Below, piece after piece: positions 53,919 through 64,000 of a stretch of DNA of 64,000 bases. A model generated the notes under the pieces. That model was given only the letters and a program-made list of their open reading frames with translations, did not search any database and had not been told where the DNA came from. Position 1 is the stretch's first letter, and every line of letters begins with the position of its first letter. Both the position numbers and the translations under genes were made by a program. This DNA is from an uncultured Williamsia sp. Lineage in GTDB: Bacteria; Actinomycetota; Actinomycetes; Mycobacteriales; Mycobacteriaceae. The stretch is taken from contig NZ_CANLWM010000001.1 in NCBI RefSeq assembly GCF_947494875.1, forward strand, positions 1 to 64,000, read 5' to 3'.

Positions 53919-54884
53919 GTGCTGAAGACCGTCGCCGTGATCGTCCAGGAGCCCGTCGCGCTGTTCGAGTACGGCGTGATCCACGAGGTGTTCGGTCTCG
54001 ACCGGACCGACGACGGCGTCCCGGCGTTCGACCTGCTCATCTGTTCACCGACACCAGGTGTGCCCCTGGACAGCGGCAGCGGCGCGTCGGTGATCGCACC
54101 GCACCCGCTGTCGAAGGCGCTTGACGCCGACCTCGTCGCCATCCCCGGCGGCCGGACCGACGTCGACCCGCCCGTCGAAGTTCTCGACACCCTGCGTGAG
54201 GCAGCCCGTCGTGGGGCGCGGCTGCTGTCGGTGTGTTCGGGCGCCTTCGCCCTGGCCGCGACGGGACTGCTGGACGGCAAACGGTGCACGACGCACTGGC
54301 GGCACGGCGCGTTGCTCGCCGAGCGGTTCCCTGACGTCCGCGTCGACACCGACGTGCTGTTCGTCGACGAGTATCCGGTGATCACGAGCGCCGGCACCGC
54401 CGCCGGCATCGACGCGTGCCTGTACGTGGTGCGCGAGGAACACGGACCCGTCGTCGCCAACGCGATCGCACGCCGGATGGTGGTGCCGCCCCATCGCGAC
54501 GGCGGTCAGCGGCAGTTCGTCGCCGCCCCGGTACCGAAGTGCTCCGACGACGGGTTCGGCGCGATCCTGGCGTGGATGGTGGAGAACCTCGACGCCGACA
54601 TCGCCGTCGACGACCTCGCCCGCCGCGCCCACATGTCGTCGCGGACCTTCGCCCGGCGGTTCGTCGACGAGGTCGGGACCACCCCGCACCGGTGGCTCAC
54701 CGAACAGCGTGTCGCCCATGCCCGGACGCTGCTGGAATCGACCGACATCGGCATCGAGCAGGTGGCCGCCCAGGTCGGTTTCGGCTCGGCCACGCTGCTG
54801 CGCCACCACTTCACCGCCGCCGTGGGCCTGTCCCCCTCCGCCTACCGCCGCCGCTTCGGCTGCGACGTCGCCGACGCGAGCTGA
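53919..54884 (+). CDS. GlxA-family transcriptional regulator (DJ-1/PfpI + AraC HTH)
   Basis: A 321-residue protein: an N-terminal class I glutamine-amidotransferase-like (DJ-1/PfpI) domain with the nucleophile-elbow Cys in LLSVCSGAFALAATGLLDG, then an AraC/XylS double helix-turn-helix (LARRAHMSSRTFARRFVDEVGTTPHRWLTEQRVAHARTLLESTDIGIEQVAAQVGFGSATLLRHHF). Known members respond to quaternary amines, choline or arginine-type metabolites. It has no adjacent catabolic operon; the divergent small membrane gene and TGGCA repeats suggest autoregulation. Confidence 0.88.
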   Translation: MLKTVAVIVQEPVALFEYGVIHEVFGLDRTDDGVPAFDLLICSPTPGVPLDSGSGASVIAPHPLSKALDADLVAIPGGRTDVDPPVEVLDTLREAARRGARLLSVCSGAFALAATGLLDGKRCTTHWRHGALLAERFPDVRVDTDVLFVDEYPVITSAGTAAGIDACLYVVREEHGPVVANAIARRMVVPPHRDGGQRQFVAAPVPKCSDDGFGAILAWMVENLDADIAVDDLARRAHMSSRTFARRFVDEVGTTPHRWLTEQRVAHARTLLESTDIGIEQVAAQVGFGSATLLRHHFTAAVGLSPSAYRRRFGCDVADAS

Positions 54885-54907
54885 GCCGGGTCTCGCCCTC
54901 GACTTCT

Positions 54908-55252
54908 GCGGTTCGCCACCGGGATTCGGGCTCGCCTGTGTGATTTCCCGGGCGAACCGAGACTGTGGTTGCGAAACCCGGCTGAGGACAGAGGGTGGGC
55001 GACGAGTTCGCATGCCGGGCTGCGGTTCGCACGCTGCCGGGACGTTCGCATGCCCCCGGAACCATGCGAACGACGTGAGGCAATGCGAACGCACGTCGAC
55101 CATGCGAGCGTCCGGCCCACTTTTTCTGTCGATGCTGGTTTTTGGGTTTTCGTCCGTGGTGTGCGGACTTCGCAACCCCGCCCCCGGTTCGCCACCAGAA
55201 TCCCCCGGGCGAACCCAAAAGCGCGTGGCGAAACCCGACAACCGCCCGCGAA
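54908..55252. repeat. Non-coding stretch rich in TTCGC/GCGAA words
   Basis: Between the GlxA-type gene and the next TetR gene no coding frame is convincing. At least 13 copies of TTCGC or its complement GCGAA occur, for example at 54912, 54951, 54970, 55006, 55025, 55044, 55065, 55084, 55169, 55187, 55208, 55227 and 55248. Several are extended: GTTCGCATGC-like on one side and CATGCGAACG-like on the other. GGTTCGCCACC and CCCGGGCGAACC each appear in both the left (54910-54958) and right (55185-55214) parts, so the two ends are copies of one unit. Confidence 0.65.
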
Positions 55253-55984
55253 TCAGCCCCGAGCGACCCGGGCGACCGCCTCGAAGCCGATACAGAGCAT
55301 GTCGACACCGCGGTCGAGGCGGCGGCGCATGTCGGTGAGTCCGACGGCGCGGCCGGCACCGACGAGGTCGGCGATGCGCGGGGGCGGTTCGACCGACGGG
55401 GTGCCGTCGAGCACCTCGTCCAGGCCACCGCGGGCGGGATCCTGGTCGGGTCCCGTCGTACGGACGAGGTCGGCGCTGACCGCGGTCAGCGCGACGCCCT
55501 GGATGTAGCTCCACAGCGTCAGGGTCATCTCGGCCGCGCCGACGCGGTCGACGCCGAGCTGCGAGAACCCGGCCATCATCCAGTCGAGGCAGCTCAGGCT
55601 GGCGGCGCCCATGCTGTGCCGCGGCGACGAGTAGGCGAGCACCACCCACGGGTGGCGGGTGTAGAGATCCCAGTCGGTGTCGGTGGCGACCTGCACGCAC
55701 TCCCGCCACGTCCGCCCACCGACCGCCGCGCGATCGTCGGCGGGGTCGTCGGCGGCGTGCTCACCGTAGGGGTACGGGAACCGCGCGCCGATCTCCTCGG
55801 TCATCGCCATGAGCAGCGCGTCCTTGTCGGCGACGTGCCGGTACAGCGACATCGCACCGACGCCGAGGCGGTCGGCGATCTTGCGCATGCTCAGCGCGTC
55901 GAATCCCTCGACGTCGGCGATGTCGATGGCCGCCGACACGATCGCCTCCCGGGTCAGTCGGACGCCCTCGTCACCGTCGGTCAC
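55253..55984 (-). CDS. TetR-family regulator of the divergent MFS gene
   Basis: A 243-residue protein: VRLTREAIVSAAIDIADVEGFDALSMRKIADRLGVGAMSLYRHVADKDALLMAMTEEI is a full TetR DNA-binding domain, followed by a TetR_C-type region (WRECVQVATDTDWDLYTRHPWVVLAYSSP). GTG 55984 is used: GGAAGGGG lies 6 nt before it. Two matching 15-bp operators lie between it and the divergent exporter, so it very probably represses both. Confidence 0.88.
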   Translation of the reverse strand: MTDGDEGVRLTREAIVSAAIDIADVEGFDALSMRKIADRLGVGAMSLYRHVADKDALLMAMTEEIGARFPYPYGEHAADDPADDRAAVGGRTWRECVQVATDTDWDLYTRHPWVVLAYSSPRHSMGAASLSCLDWMMAGFSQLGVDRVGAAEMTLTLWSYIQGVALTAVSADLVRTTGPDQDPARGGLDEVLDGTPSVEPPPRIADLVGAGRAVGLTDMRRRLDRGVDMLCIGFEAVARVARG

Positions 55985-56024
55985 ATGCGCCCCTTCCTGG
56001 GATGTCGCGGTCGTGAAGCCGTTT

Positions 56025-56084
56025 GCGTACAGCGTACCCAGTGGGTATCTTCGCCTGGGCAACCATCGCGCGTACGCCGTACGC
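56025..56084. promoter_or_regulatory. Twin operators GCGTAC-N3-GTACGC
   Basis: Site 1, 56025-56039, reads GCGTAC-AGC-GTACCC (one mismatch). Site 2, 56070-56084, reads GCGTAC-GCC-GTACGC and extends to 9-bp arms (56067-56087). The centres are 45 bp apart, about four helical turns, in the space between the divergent TetR and MFS starts. TACCC-AGT-GGGTA (56035-56047) overlaps site 1. Confidence 0.72.
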
Positions 56085-56122
56085 GCGGGCCATGTCATCG
56101 ACATCAGAAGGAGGCGATCACG

Positions 56123-57631
56123 ATGAGCACCATCCACCACCCCGCGGAGGCCGACGCCCGTCGCGACGACCTCCCGTCGATGCGCACCTGGATCGGCCTC
56201 GCCGTCCTCTGCATGCCGGTGCTGCTGGTGGCGATGGACTTCTCGGTCCTCTACCTCGCCATCCCGACGATCACCGACCAGCTCGCGCCGACGGCCGCGC
56301 AGCAGCTGTGGATCGTCGACATCTACGGATTCCTCATCGCCGGACTGCTGATCACGATGGGCAACATCGGCGACCGCTTCGGTCGACGCCGCGTCCTGCT
56401 CAGCGGCGCGATGCTGTTCGGTGCCGCCTCCGCCGTCGCTGCGTTCGCGCCGAGCGCCGCGGTGCTCATCGGCGCCCGCGCGGTGATGGGAATCGGCGGC
56501 GCGACGCTGCTCCCGTCGAGCCTGTCGCTGATCTCGAGCATGTTCCCCGACGCACGCCGGCGCTCCCTGGCCATCGGCATCTGGACCGCCTGCTTCGCGG
56601 GCGGGTCGGCGATCGGGCCGGTCATCGGCGGCGTCATCCTGCACCACTTCTGGTGGGGCTCCATCTTCCTGCTGAACGTGCCGGTGCTGGTGGCGCTGTT
56701 GATCCTGGGCCCGCGCCTGGTCCCCGAATACCGCTCGGGCACAACGGAACCCTTCGACATCCTCGGTGTCGTGCTGTCGCTGGCCGGCATCCTGCCGGTG
56801 GTCTACGCCGTCAAGCACATCGCTGCCGACGGTGTCGACGCGACTGGTCTCGTCGTCGGCGTCGTGGGTGTGGCCGCACTGGTCGCCTTCCTGCGGCAGC
56901 AGCGTCGCGCCCGGCACCCGCTGCTGCAGATCGCCCTGTTCCGTCTGCCGCAATTCTCGTCGGCGGTCACCTCCGCGCTGATCTGCATGATGACGCTCGG
57001 CGCACTCTCGTACCTGACGGGCATCTACCTGCAGTCGGTGCTGGGGCGTGACGTCCTCGCCGCGGCGCTGGCGGGCCTGCCGATGGCGGTCGCCGTCGCG
57101 GTGTTCTCCCTCGGCGCCTCCCGGGTGGAGGCGCTGCTGGGCACGCGGGCGGCGTTCGTGCTCGCGCTGCTGGCCGCGGCCGTCGGCAACGCCGGCCTGC
57201 TGTTCGTCGGCACCGACACCCCGCTGTGGATGTACCTGGTGCCCACCACGATCGCCGGTGTCGGGTACGGCATCGTGTTCAGCCTCGTCTCCGAGGTGGC
57301 CGTCGGCTCGGCCCCGCCGGAGCGGGCGGGCGCCGCGTCGGGAATCAGCGAGACCAGCTTCGAGCTGGGCAGTGCCCTCGGACTCGCCCTGCTCGGGTCG
57401 CTGGCGACGGCGGTGTTCCGCGCCGACGGCGCCGGTCGGGGCTTTGCCGAGACACTCGGCCAGACCCTGGACCGCGCGCGGTCGGTCGGCGACAGCGCCC
57501 TGGCAGTCGACGCACGCACGGCGTTCGTTGACGGACTTCACATTGCCGTCGGCGTCTCGGCGGTGCTACTCGTGGTGCTGGCCGCGGTGATCGCGGTGGT
57601 GCTCCGTCGACGCGACCCGCGGGTCGACTGA
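56123..57631 (+). CDS. MFS drug exporter, 14-TM DHA2 type
   Basis: This 502-residue protein has 14 hydrophobic segments and the motif A text GNIGDRFGRRRVL; WIVDIYGFLIAGLLITMG and FPDARRRSLAIGIWTACFAGGSAIGPVIGG are typical of the QacA/EmrB group. AAGGAGG 9 nt before ATG 56123 sets the start. It is divergent to a TetR gene with twin operators between them. It is predicted to pump out a cationic or hydrophobic compound, probably the TetR inducer. Confidence 0.9.
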   Translation: MSTIHHPAEADARRDDLPSMRTWIGLAVLCMPVLLVAMDFSVLYLAIPTITDQLAPTAAQQLWIVDIYGFLIAGLLITMGNIGDRFGRRRVLLSGAMLFGAASAVAAFAPSAAVLIGARAVMGIGGATLLPSSLSLISSMFPDARRRSLAIGIWTACFAGGSAIGPVIGGVILHHFWWGSIFLLNVPVLVALLILGPRLVPEYRSGTTEPFDILGVVLSLAGILPVVYAVKHIAADGVDATGLVVGVVGVAALVAFLRQQRRARHPLLQIALFRLPQFSSAVTSALICMMTLGALSYLTGIYLQSVLGRDVLAAALAGLPMAVAVAVFSLGASRVEALLGTRAAFVLALLAAAVGNAGLLFVGTDTPLWMYLVPTTIAGVGYGIVFSLVSEVAVGSAPPERAGAASGISETSFELGSALGLALLGSLATAVFRADGAGRGFAETLGQTLDRARSVGDSALAVDARTAFVDGLHIAVGVSAVLLVVLAAVIAVVLRRRDPRVD

Positions 57632-57681
57632 CACCGGGTCGCCGGGCCTGGCCCGACGGCGTCGCGACGACGGGAGGGCAC

Positions 57682-58242
57682 ATGCACGAGTTGTTCGAGA
57701 AGCGCTGGAGTGCACGGGGATTGGATGCGTCGACGACGATCGATGCCGACGACCTGCGTGACATCCTCGAGGCCGGGCGGTGGGCGCCGACGTGGGGCGC
57801 CACCCAACCTGTCCGATTCGTCGTGGGTGTCCGGGGCGACGAGACCTTCGACGGGCTCGCCGACGCCCTGACCCGCGGGAACGCCTGGGCGAAGGCCGCG
57901 GCGGCGCTCGTCCTCGTGAGCACCCGCGACGACGCCGACGACGAGAAGGCGACCACCTACGGCGCCGTCGATCTCGGGCTCGCCGTCGGGCAGATGGTGA
58001 TCCAGGCCGTCTCCTCGGGTCACATCGCCCACCCCATGGCGGGGTTCGAGGTCCCGGCCGTCATCGAGCGGTTCTCCATACCCGCAGGTGAACGCCCCCT
58101 GGTGATGCTGGCGATCGGCACCCTCGCCGACCCGTCGACGCTGGAGCCGACGATCGCCGAGAAGGACGCCCGCGAGCGCACCCGGCGACCGCTCGAGGAG
58201 ATCGCGTTCGCCGGCCGATGGGGCCTGCCGTTCCACGGCTGA
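57682..58242 (+). CDS. Nitroreductase-family flavoprotein
   Basis: This short 186-residue member of the nitroreductase/FMN family has FEKRWSARGLDAS, LEAGRWAPTWGATQPVRFVVG (FMN contact region), GLAVGQMVIQAVSSGHIAHPMAGFE and the C-terminal EIAFAGRWG. It is expected to be dimeric and to use NAD(P)H to reduce nitro groups, quinones or unidentified substrates. It lies 50 bp after the MFS exporter on the same strand, so it could be co-transcribed with it. Confidence 0.85.
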   Translation: MHELFEKRWSARGLDASTTIDADDLRDILEAGRWAPTWGATQPVRFVVGVRGDETFDGLADALTRGNAWAKAAAALVLVSTRDDADDEKATTYGAVDLGLAVGQMVIQAVSSGHIAHPMAGFEVPAVIERFSIPAGERPLVMLAIGTLADPSTLEPTIAEKDARERTRRPLEEIAFAGRWGLPFHG

Positions 58243-58249
58243 CACACCG

Positions 58250-59911
58250 ATGACGAACGCCGCGACCACCGATCACCATGACGCCCCACCGGCGCGTCCC
58301 TCGGTGCTGCGCACGTTCGTCACGGTCGACGGGATCGGCTCGCGATGGCCGGCGGCGATCCGCGCGGCCGCGGCCTTCACCCTGCCCGCGTCGGCCCTGC
58401 TCGCGGCGGGCCTCGGCCGCACGGCACTGCTCGCGGCCCTGGGTGGATTCGCGGTGCTGTACGGCGAGAACCGTCCGTACCGCATCCGCTGGCGGGTGAT
58501 CCTCGCCGCGGGGGTCGCGCTGATCGCGTCGGTGGGGATCCTCGGCGCGCTGTCGCAGCTCGCGGGCGCGTCCCCGTCGACAGCGGCGTCCCTGGGGCTC
58601 GTCGCGGCGTCGGTGGTGATCGCGGCGATCGCCGTGTTCGTCGGCAACGCGCTGCGCATCGGTCCGCCCGGTCCGTTCTTCCTCGTCCTCGCCGGTGGCG
58701 TCGCCCTGTCGGTGACGCGCCACGGTGTCGACCCGCTCGTGGTCGTCGGTGTCACGGCGACCGGCGTCGGAGGGTCGCTGCTCGCTGGAATGGCCCCGGC
58801 GCTCGTCCGGCGCCGCGCTCCCGAGGCCGCCGCGGTGGCCTCGGCCACGGCCGCAGTCGAGGCGTACCTCGACGCCGGCGCATCCCGCTCGTCACAACTG
58901 CGTCAGGGCGCCTCCGGTGCTTTGCTGCAGGCGTGGAGCGTCCTGCACGACGCCGCCCAGGTGGACGGACCACTCGCCCGACGACTGTGGGAGGCGCACC
59001 ACCGCGTCCACACCGGGACCGACCCGGATCCCGCGGGCCCGTCGGCGATGGCACCGCTACCCCGGCCGTCCGTGGCCCACCGCCTGCGATCCGCGCTGCA
59101 CGTCGACAGCCCCGCCGCGGTGGCAACCGTCCGCGTCGCGGTGGCTGCCACCGTGGCCGGTGTGCTGTCGGTCCTGTTCGGTCTCAGCCGACCGGACTGG
59201 GCGATCGTTGCCGTGGTCCTCGTGCTGCAGCTCGGCCCCGACCGGATCCGCGGCGCGCTGCGCGGCGTGCACCGCCTGGTCGGCACCGCCGTCGGGGTCG
59301 GCCTGTTCGCGGTCGTCCACCAGCTCGCGCTGTCACCGCCGGTCCTCGTCGTGCTGCTGACCGTCCTGACGTTCGTCATCGAGCTGACCGTCGTCAGCAA
59401 CTACGGCCTCGCCGTCGTGGCCATCACGCCGCTCGCGCTGTCGATGTCGGCCTCGGGTCCGGCGATCGCCGGCCCGGCGGCCGACCGCATCCTGGAGACC
59501 GTGATCGGTGTCGCCGCGGGCGTCGGCGCACTGTGGGTGGTCGCACCGCGCGCCCACCGCCGCACCACGCGATTCACCCGCGCGACGACAGTGACCGCCA
59601 TGACCCGACTGCTCGACACCGTGGCCACGACGCCACCCGCGTCGGCCGCGGCCATGGGGCGGCGACGAGATGTGCAGTGGGCGTCGATGGAGGCCGAACT
59701 CGCAGCAGGCACGGCGGCCGTCGACGAGCCGTCGTTCGCCCACGACGACTGGTCCCGCCACCTCCGGCTGCGCGCGTCGGTGCACGAGCTGCTCGGCGTC
59801 TGCTGGCGTCGAGGGGACTCCCCACTCACCGACGACGAGATCCGAGCCGTGCGCGACACCGTCGCCGACCTGTCCGACGACGTGGTGTTGTCCCCGCCGA
59901 CACGGCGGGGG

Positions 59912-59914
<3 letters not shown>
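58250..59914 (+). CDS. FUSC-family membrane transporter
   Basis: This 554-residue protein has two blocks of about five to six TM helices (residues ~35-190 and ~305-430), separated and followed by helical soluble parts, as in FUSC/YccS/aromatic acid exporter proteins. The starting ATG lies 7 bp after the nitroreductase stop codon, so the two are probably co-transcribed. A role in exporting aromatic or organic acids is likely from the family, but the substrate is unknown. Confidence 0.82.
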
Positions 59915-61898
<1,984 letters not shown>

Positions 61899-61907
61899 GC
61901 TCCTGGG

Positions 61908-63554
61908 TCACCCGGCCGGTGACGGCCGGGTGGCCCCGATCTCCTGGCTCGCCCGTTCCCGCAGCTCCACCTTGCGGACCTTGCCGGTGACGGTCATGGG
62001 GAACTCGTCGAGGATCTGGACATGCCGCGGGATCTTGTAGCGGGCCAGACCGTCTCGACAGAACTCCCGCAACGACTCGGCGGTGATGTCGTCGGCACCC
62101 GGTCGCAGCCGCAGGCACGCGACGAGTTCCTCGCCGTACCTGTCGTCCGGGATGCCGACCACCTGCGCGTCGAGGATGTCCGGGTGCCGGTAGAGGAACT
62201 CCTCGATCTCGCGGGGGTAGATGTTCTCGCCGCCGCGGATGACCATGTCCTTGATCCGGCCGGTGACGGCGACGTACCCGTCGTCGTCCATGACGCCGAT
62301 GTCGCCGGTGTGCATCCACCCGTCGGGGTCGATCGCCTGCGCGGTCATCTCCGGGTTGTCCCAGTAGCCGAGCATCACCGAATACCCACGGGTGCACAGT
62401 TCTCCGGGCTCGCCGCGTGGGACGCGCTCACCGGTCGCCGGGTCGACGATCGCGACCTCCAGGTGCGGTCCGACCCGACCCACGGTCGAGACCCTCTTCT
62501 CCACGGGGTCGTCGACGCGCGTCTGCAACGACACCGGTGACGTCTCGGTCATCCCGTAGGCGATCGACACCTCGGCCATCCCCATCCGGTCGATCACCTG
62601 CTTCATGATCTCCATGGGACACGGCGAGCCCGCCATGATCCCGGTCCGCAGCGATGACAGGTCGACCTCGGTGAACCGCGGATGATCGAGCTCGGCGATG
62701 AACATCGTCGGCACTCCGTACAGCGACGTACACCGTTCGGCGGCAACGGCGTCGAGGGTCGCGCCCGCGTCGAACGCCGGTGCGGGGATCACCATCGTCG
62801 ACCCGTGGGTGAGGCACGCGAGGTTGCCCATGACCATGCCGAAGCAGTGATAGAAGGGCACCGGGATGCAGACGCGGTCGACCTCGGTGTACCCGCACAG
62901 TTCGCCGACGAAGTACCCGTTGTTGAGGATGTTCCGGTGGCTGAGCGTCGCGCCCTTCGGCGAACCCGTTGTCCCCGAGGTGTACTGGATGTTGATGGGG
63001 TCGCCGACAGCGGTGGCCTCGCGCGCCTGCTCGACCGCGGCTGCGTCGACTCCGCGACCCGCCTCGAGGAACTCCGCCCAGCTGTCGGTGCCGACCAGGA
63101 CAACCCGCTGCAGGCTCGGCACCTCCGGTCCGACGGCGTCGAGCATCGCGGCGTAGTCCGACGACCCGGCGGTCGGTGTCGCGACGACGAGACGCGAGGT
63201 CGACTGCTGCAGGACGTAGCGCAGTTCGTGGGTGCGGTAGGCCGGGTTCACCGTCACCAGGATCGCGCCGATGGTCGCCGTCGCGAACTGGACGAGAGCC
63301 CACTCCGCACAGTTGGGCGCCCAGATGGCGACACGGTCGCCCTTCTGCACACCTGCGGCCAGCAACGCGGCGGCCACCTCGTCGACCGCGTTCCCCAGCT
63401 CGGTCCACGTCCACCGGCGGCCGGTCGCGACCTCGACGAGCGCGTCGCGCGCGCCGTACCTGCCGGCGGTCGCCACCAGCACCACGCCGATCGGATCCTC
63501 GAGCAACGGCGGGCCGGTGGGGCCCACAGCGTGGCTGGTCGTCGCGGCCTCCAT
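61908..63554 (-). CDS. Acyl-CoA synthetase (AMP-forming, FadD type)
   Basis: A 548-residue protein: P-loop-like [22 protein letters not shown] (A5), [17 protein letters not shown] (A8) and the catalytic Lys in [13 protein letters not shown]. It activates a fatty or aromatic acid to its CoA ester through an acyl-AMP. ATG 63554 is chosen because AGAGGTG lies 7 nt before it; two further in-frame starts upstream are less likely. The substrate is unknown, but a BVMO-type gene is divergent to it. Confidence 0.9.
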   Translation of the reverse strand: MEAATTSHAVGPTGPPLLEDPIGVVLVATAGRYGARDALVEVATGRRWTWTELGNAVDEVAAALLAAGVQKGDRVAIWAPNCAEWALVQFATATIGAILVTVNPAYRTHELRYVLQQSTSRLVVATPTAGSSDYAAMLDAVGPEVPSLQRVVLVGTDSWAEFLEAGRGVDAAAVEQAREATAVGDPINIQYTSGTTGSPKGATLSHRNILNNGYFVGELCGYTEVDRVCIPVPFYHCFGMVMGNLACLTHGSTMVIPAPAFDAGATLDAVAAERCTSLYGVPTMFIAELDHPRFTEVDLSSLRTGIMAGSPCPMEIMKQVIDRMGMAEVSIAYGMTETSPVSLQTRVDDPVEKRVSTVGRVGPHLEVAIVDPATGERVPRGEPGELCTRGYSVMLGYWDNPEMTAQAIDPDGWMHTGDIGVMDDDGYVAVTGRIKDMVIRGGENIYPREIEEFLYRHPDILDAQVVGIPDDRYGEELVACLRLRPGADDITAESLREFCRDGLARYKIPRHVQILDEFPMTVTGKVRKVELRERASQEIGATRPSPAG

Positions 63555-63691
63555 CGCGGTCACCTCTCGTCGCATTCCGTTAAGCGTCGCTAACCGAAAT
63601 GGTAGGCGCACTCTTGACGGCGTCCGATCGGATCGAGCAGACTGCCCGTTACCTGTTACTCGGGGTTATATACAGAAGGGTGGTGTCGACG

Positions 63692-64000
63692 ATGACACCA
63701 GAGTTCGACGCGGTGATCGTCGGCGCCGGGTTCGGCGGTATGGGCGCCGCCATCGCCCTGCAGGAGATGGGCTACCGGAACCTGACGATCCTCGACCGCG
63801 AGGACGATCTCGGCGGGACCTGGCACGTCAACCACTACCCCGGCCTCGCCGTCGACATCGCCTCGGTGACGTACTCGTACTCCTTCGCCCCCAATCCGAA
63901 CTGGTCCCGACTGTTCGCCCCCGGCGCGGAGTTGAAGCGCTACGCCGACCACATAGCCGACTCCTACGATCTGCGCCGCGCCATGCGGTTCGGTGTGCTG
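63692..64000 (+). CDS. FAD-dependent monooxygenase, Baeyer-Villiger type (partial)
   Basis: The first 103 residues of a protein cut by the window edge: MTPEFDAVIVGAGFGGMGAAIALQEMG (FAD-binding), GGTWHVNHYPGLAVDIASVTYSYSF and ELKRYADHIADSY. This matches the N-terminus of 4-hydroxyacetophenone-type BVMOs and the gene at 42685. GAAGGGTGG precedes ATG 63692. It is divergent to the acyl-CoA synthetase; the two may act on one substrate route. Confidence 0.85.
   Translation, partial: MTPEFDAVIVGAGFGGMGAAIALQEMGYRNLTILDREDDLGGTWHVNHYPGLAVDIASVTYSYSFAPNPNWSRLFAPGAELKRYADHIADSYDLRRAMRFGVL

Noticed and set aside
54908-55252. CRISPR array
   Set aside because: The repeated words are only 5-11 bp, in both orientations, with irregular spacing and no spacers of constant length.
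57643-57655. Terminator after the second MFS gene
   Set aside because: Stem of only 5 bp with a 3-nt loop; not distinguishable from background.
63583-63591. Operator AGCG-T-CGCT upstream of the acyl-CoA synthetase
   Set aside because: Only 4-bp arms; such short repeats are expected by chance in GC-rich DNA.

Overview
The window is a GC-rich actinobacterial chromosome segment. The organism is most likely a mycolic-acid-containing member of the Mycobacteriales of the Gordonia/Williamsia/Rhodococcus kind. The supporting signs are a 13E12-type DUF222/HNH protein, an Arr rifampin ADP-ribosyltransferase, an AurF-like oxygenase next to an FprB-like ferredoxin reductase, a DesA3-type desaturase with its reductase, secreted lipases, a SigF-type sigma factor, and the leuA/ask/asd neighbourhood familiar from mycobacteria. 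Many genes start with GTG, and several look leaderless, with a TANNNT box 6-8 nt before the start codon. I see no rRNA, tRNA, CRISPR array, insertion sequence or prophage.

Layout. 0-5 kb: an EAL-domain remnant, a tiny Cys-rich ORF, arr, and a two-gene ABC system whose ATPase is fused to a secreted-type alpha/beta hydrolase. 5-14 kb: an MFS/TetR pair, a PRISE-type reductase, a VKOR-family protein, an F420-type LLM oxidoreductase overlapping a phosphotransferase-like protein, a GAF-ANTAR regulator, a CMD-family protein behind an 18-bp palindrome, and the 13E12/HNH gene with an SOS-box-like promoter. 14-18 kb: an ethanolamine operon (permease-eutB-eutC, 4-bp overlaps, no microcompartment genes). 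18-23 kb: a PAS-PAS-GGDEF enzyme, TetR, acyl-CoA dehydrogenase, and a degenerate EAL-DICT protein divergent from a MarR regulator. 23-28 kb: the AurF-FprB pair, a lipoprotein and IPP isomerase.

28-36 kb is a stress and signalling block: GGDEF proteins, an RsbW-like anti-sigma factor, a FAD-Rieske oxidoreductase, SigF, an SDR and small membrane proteins. Two back-to-back promoters with the SigF pattern GTTT-N15-GGGTA lie between the anti-sigma and FAD-Rieske genes. A third precedes the second GAF-ANTAR gene at 42 kb, which suggests one local regulon. 36-49 kb carries lipid and oxidative functions: lipases, a thioesterase, desaturase plus reductase, a PAP2-diacylglycerol kinase fusion, a Baeyer-Villiger-type monooxygenase, a Tat-exported FAD oxidoreductase and Ohr.

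49-64 kb holds asd and ask, a PIG-V-like mannosyltransferase, a GlxA/AraC regulator, a 345-bp non-coding stretch packed with TTCGC/GCGAA words, a TetR/MFS pair with two matching operators, a FUSC transporter, leuA with a three-leucine leader peptide, an acyl-CoA synthetase, and the start of a second Baeyer-Villiger-type monooxygenase. The most unusual items are the hydrolase-ABC fusion, the EAL-DICT/MarR locus, the SigF promoter set, and the TTCGC/GCGAA element.
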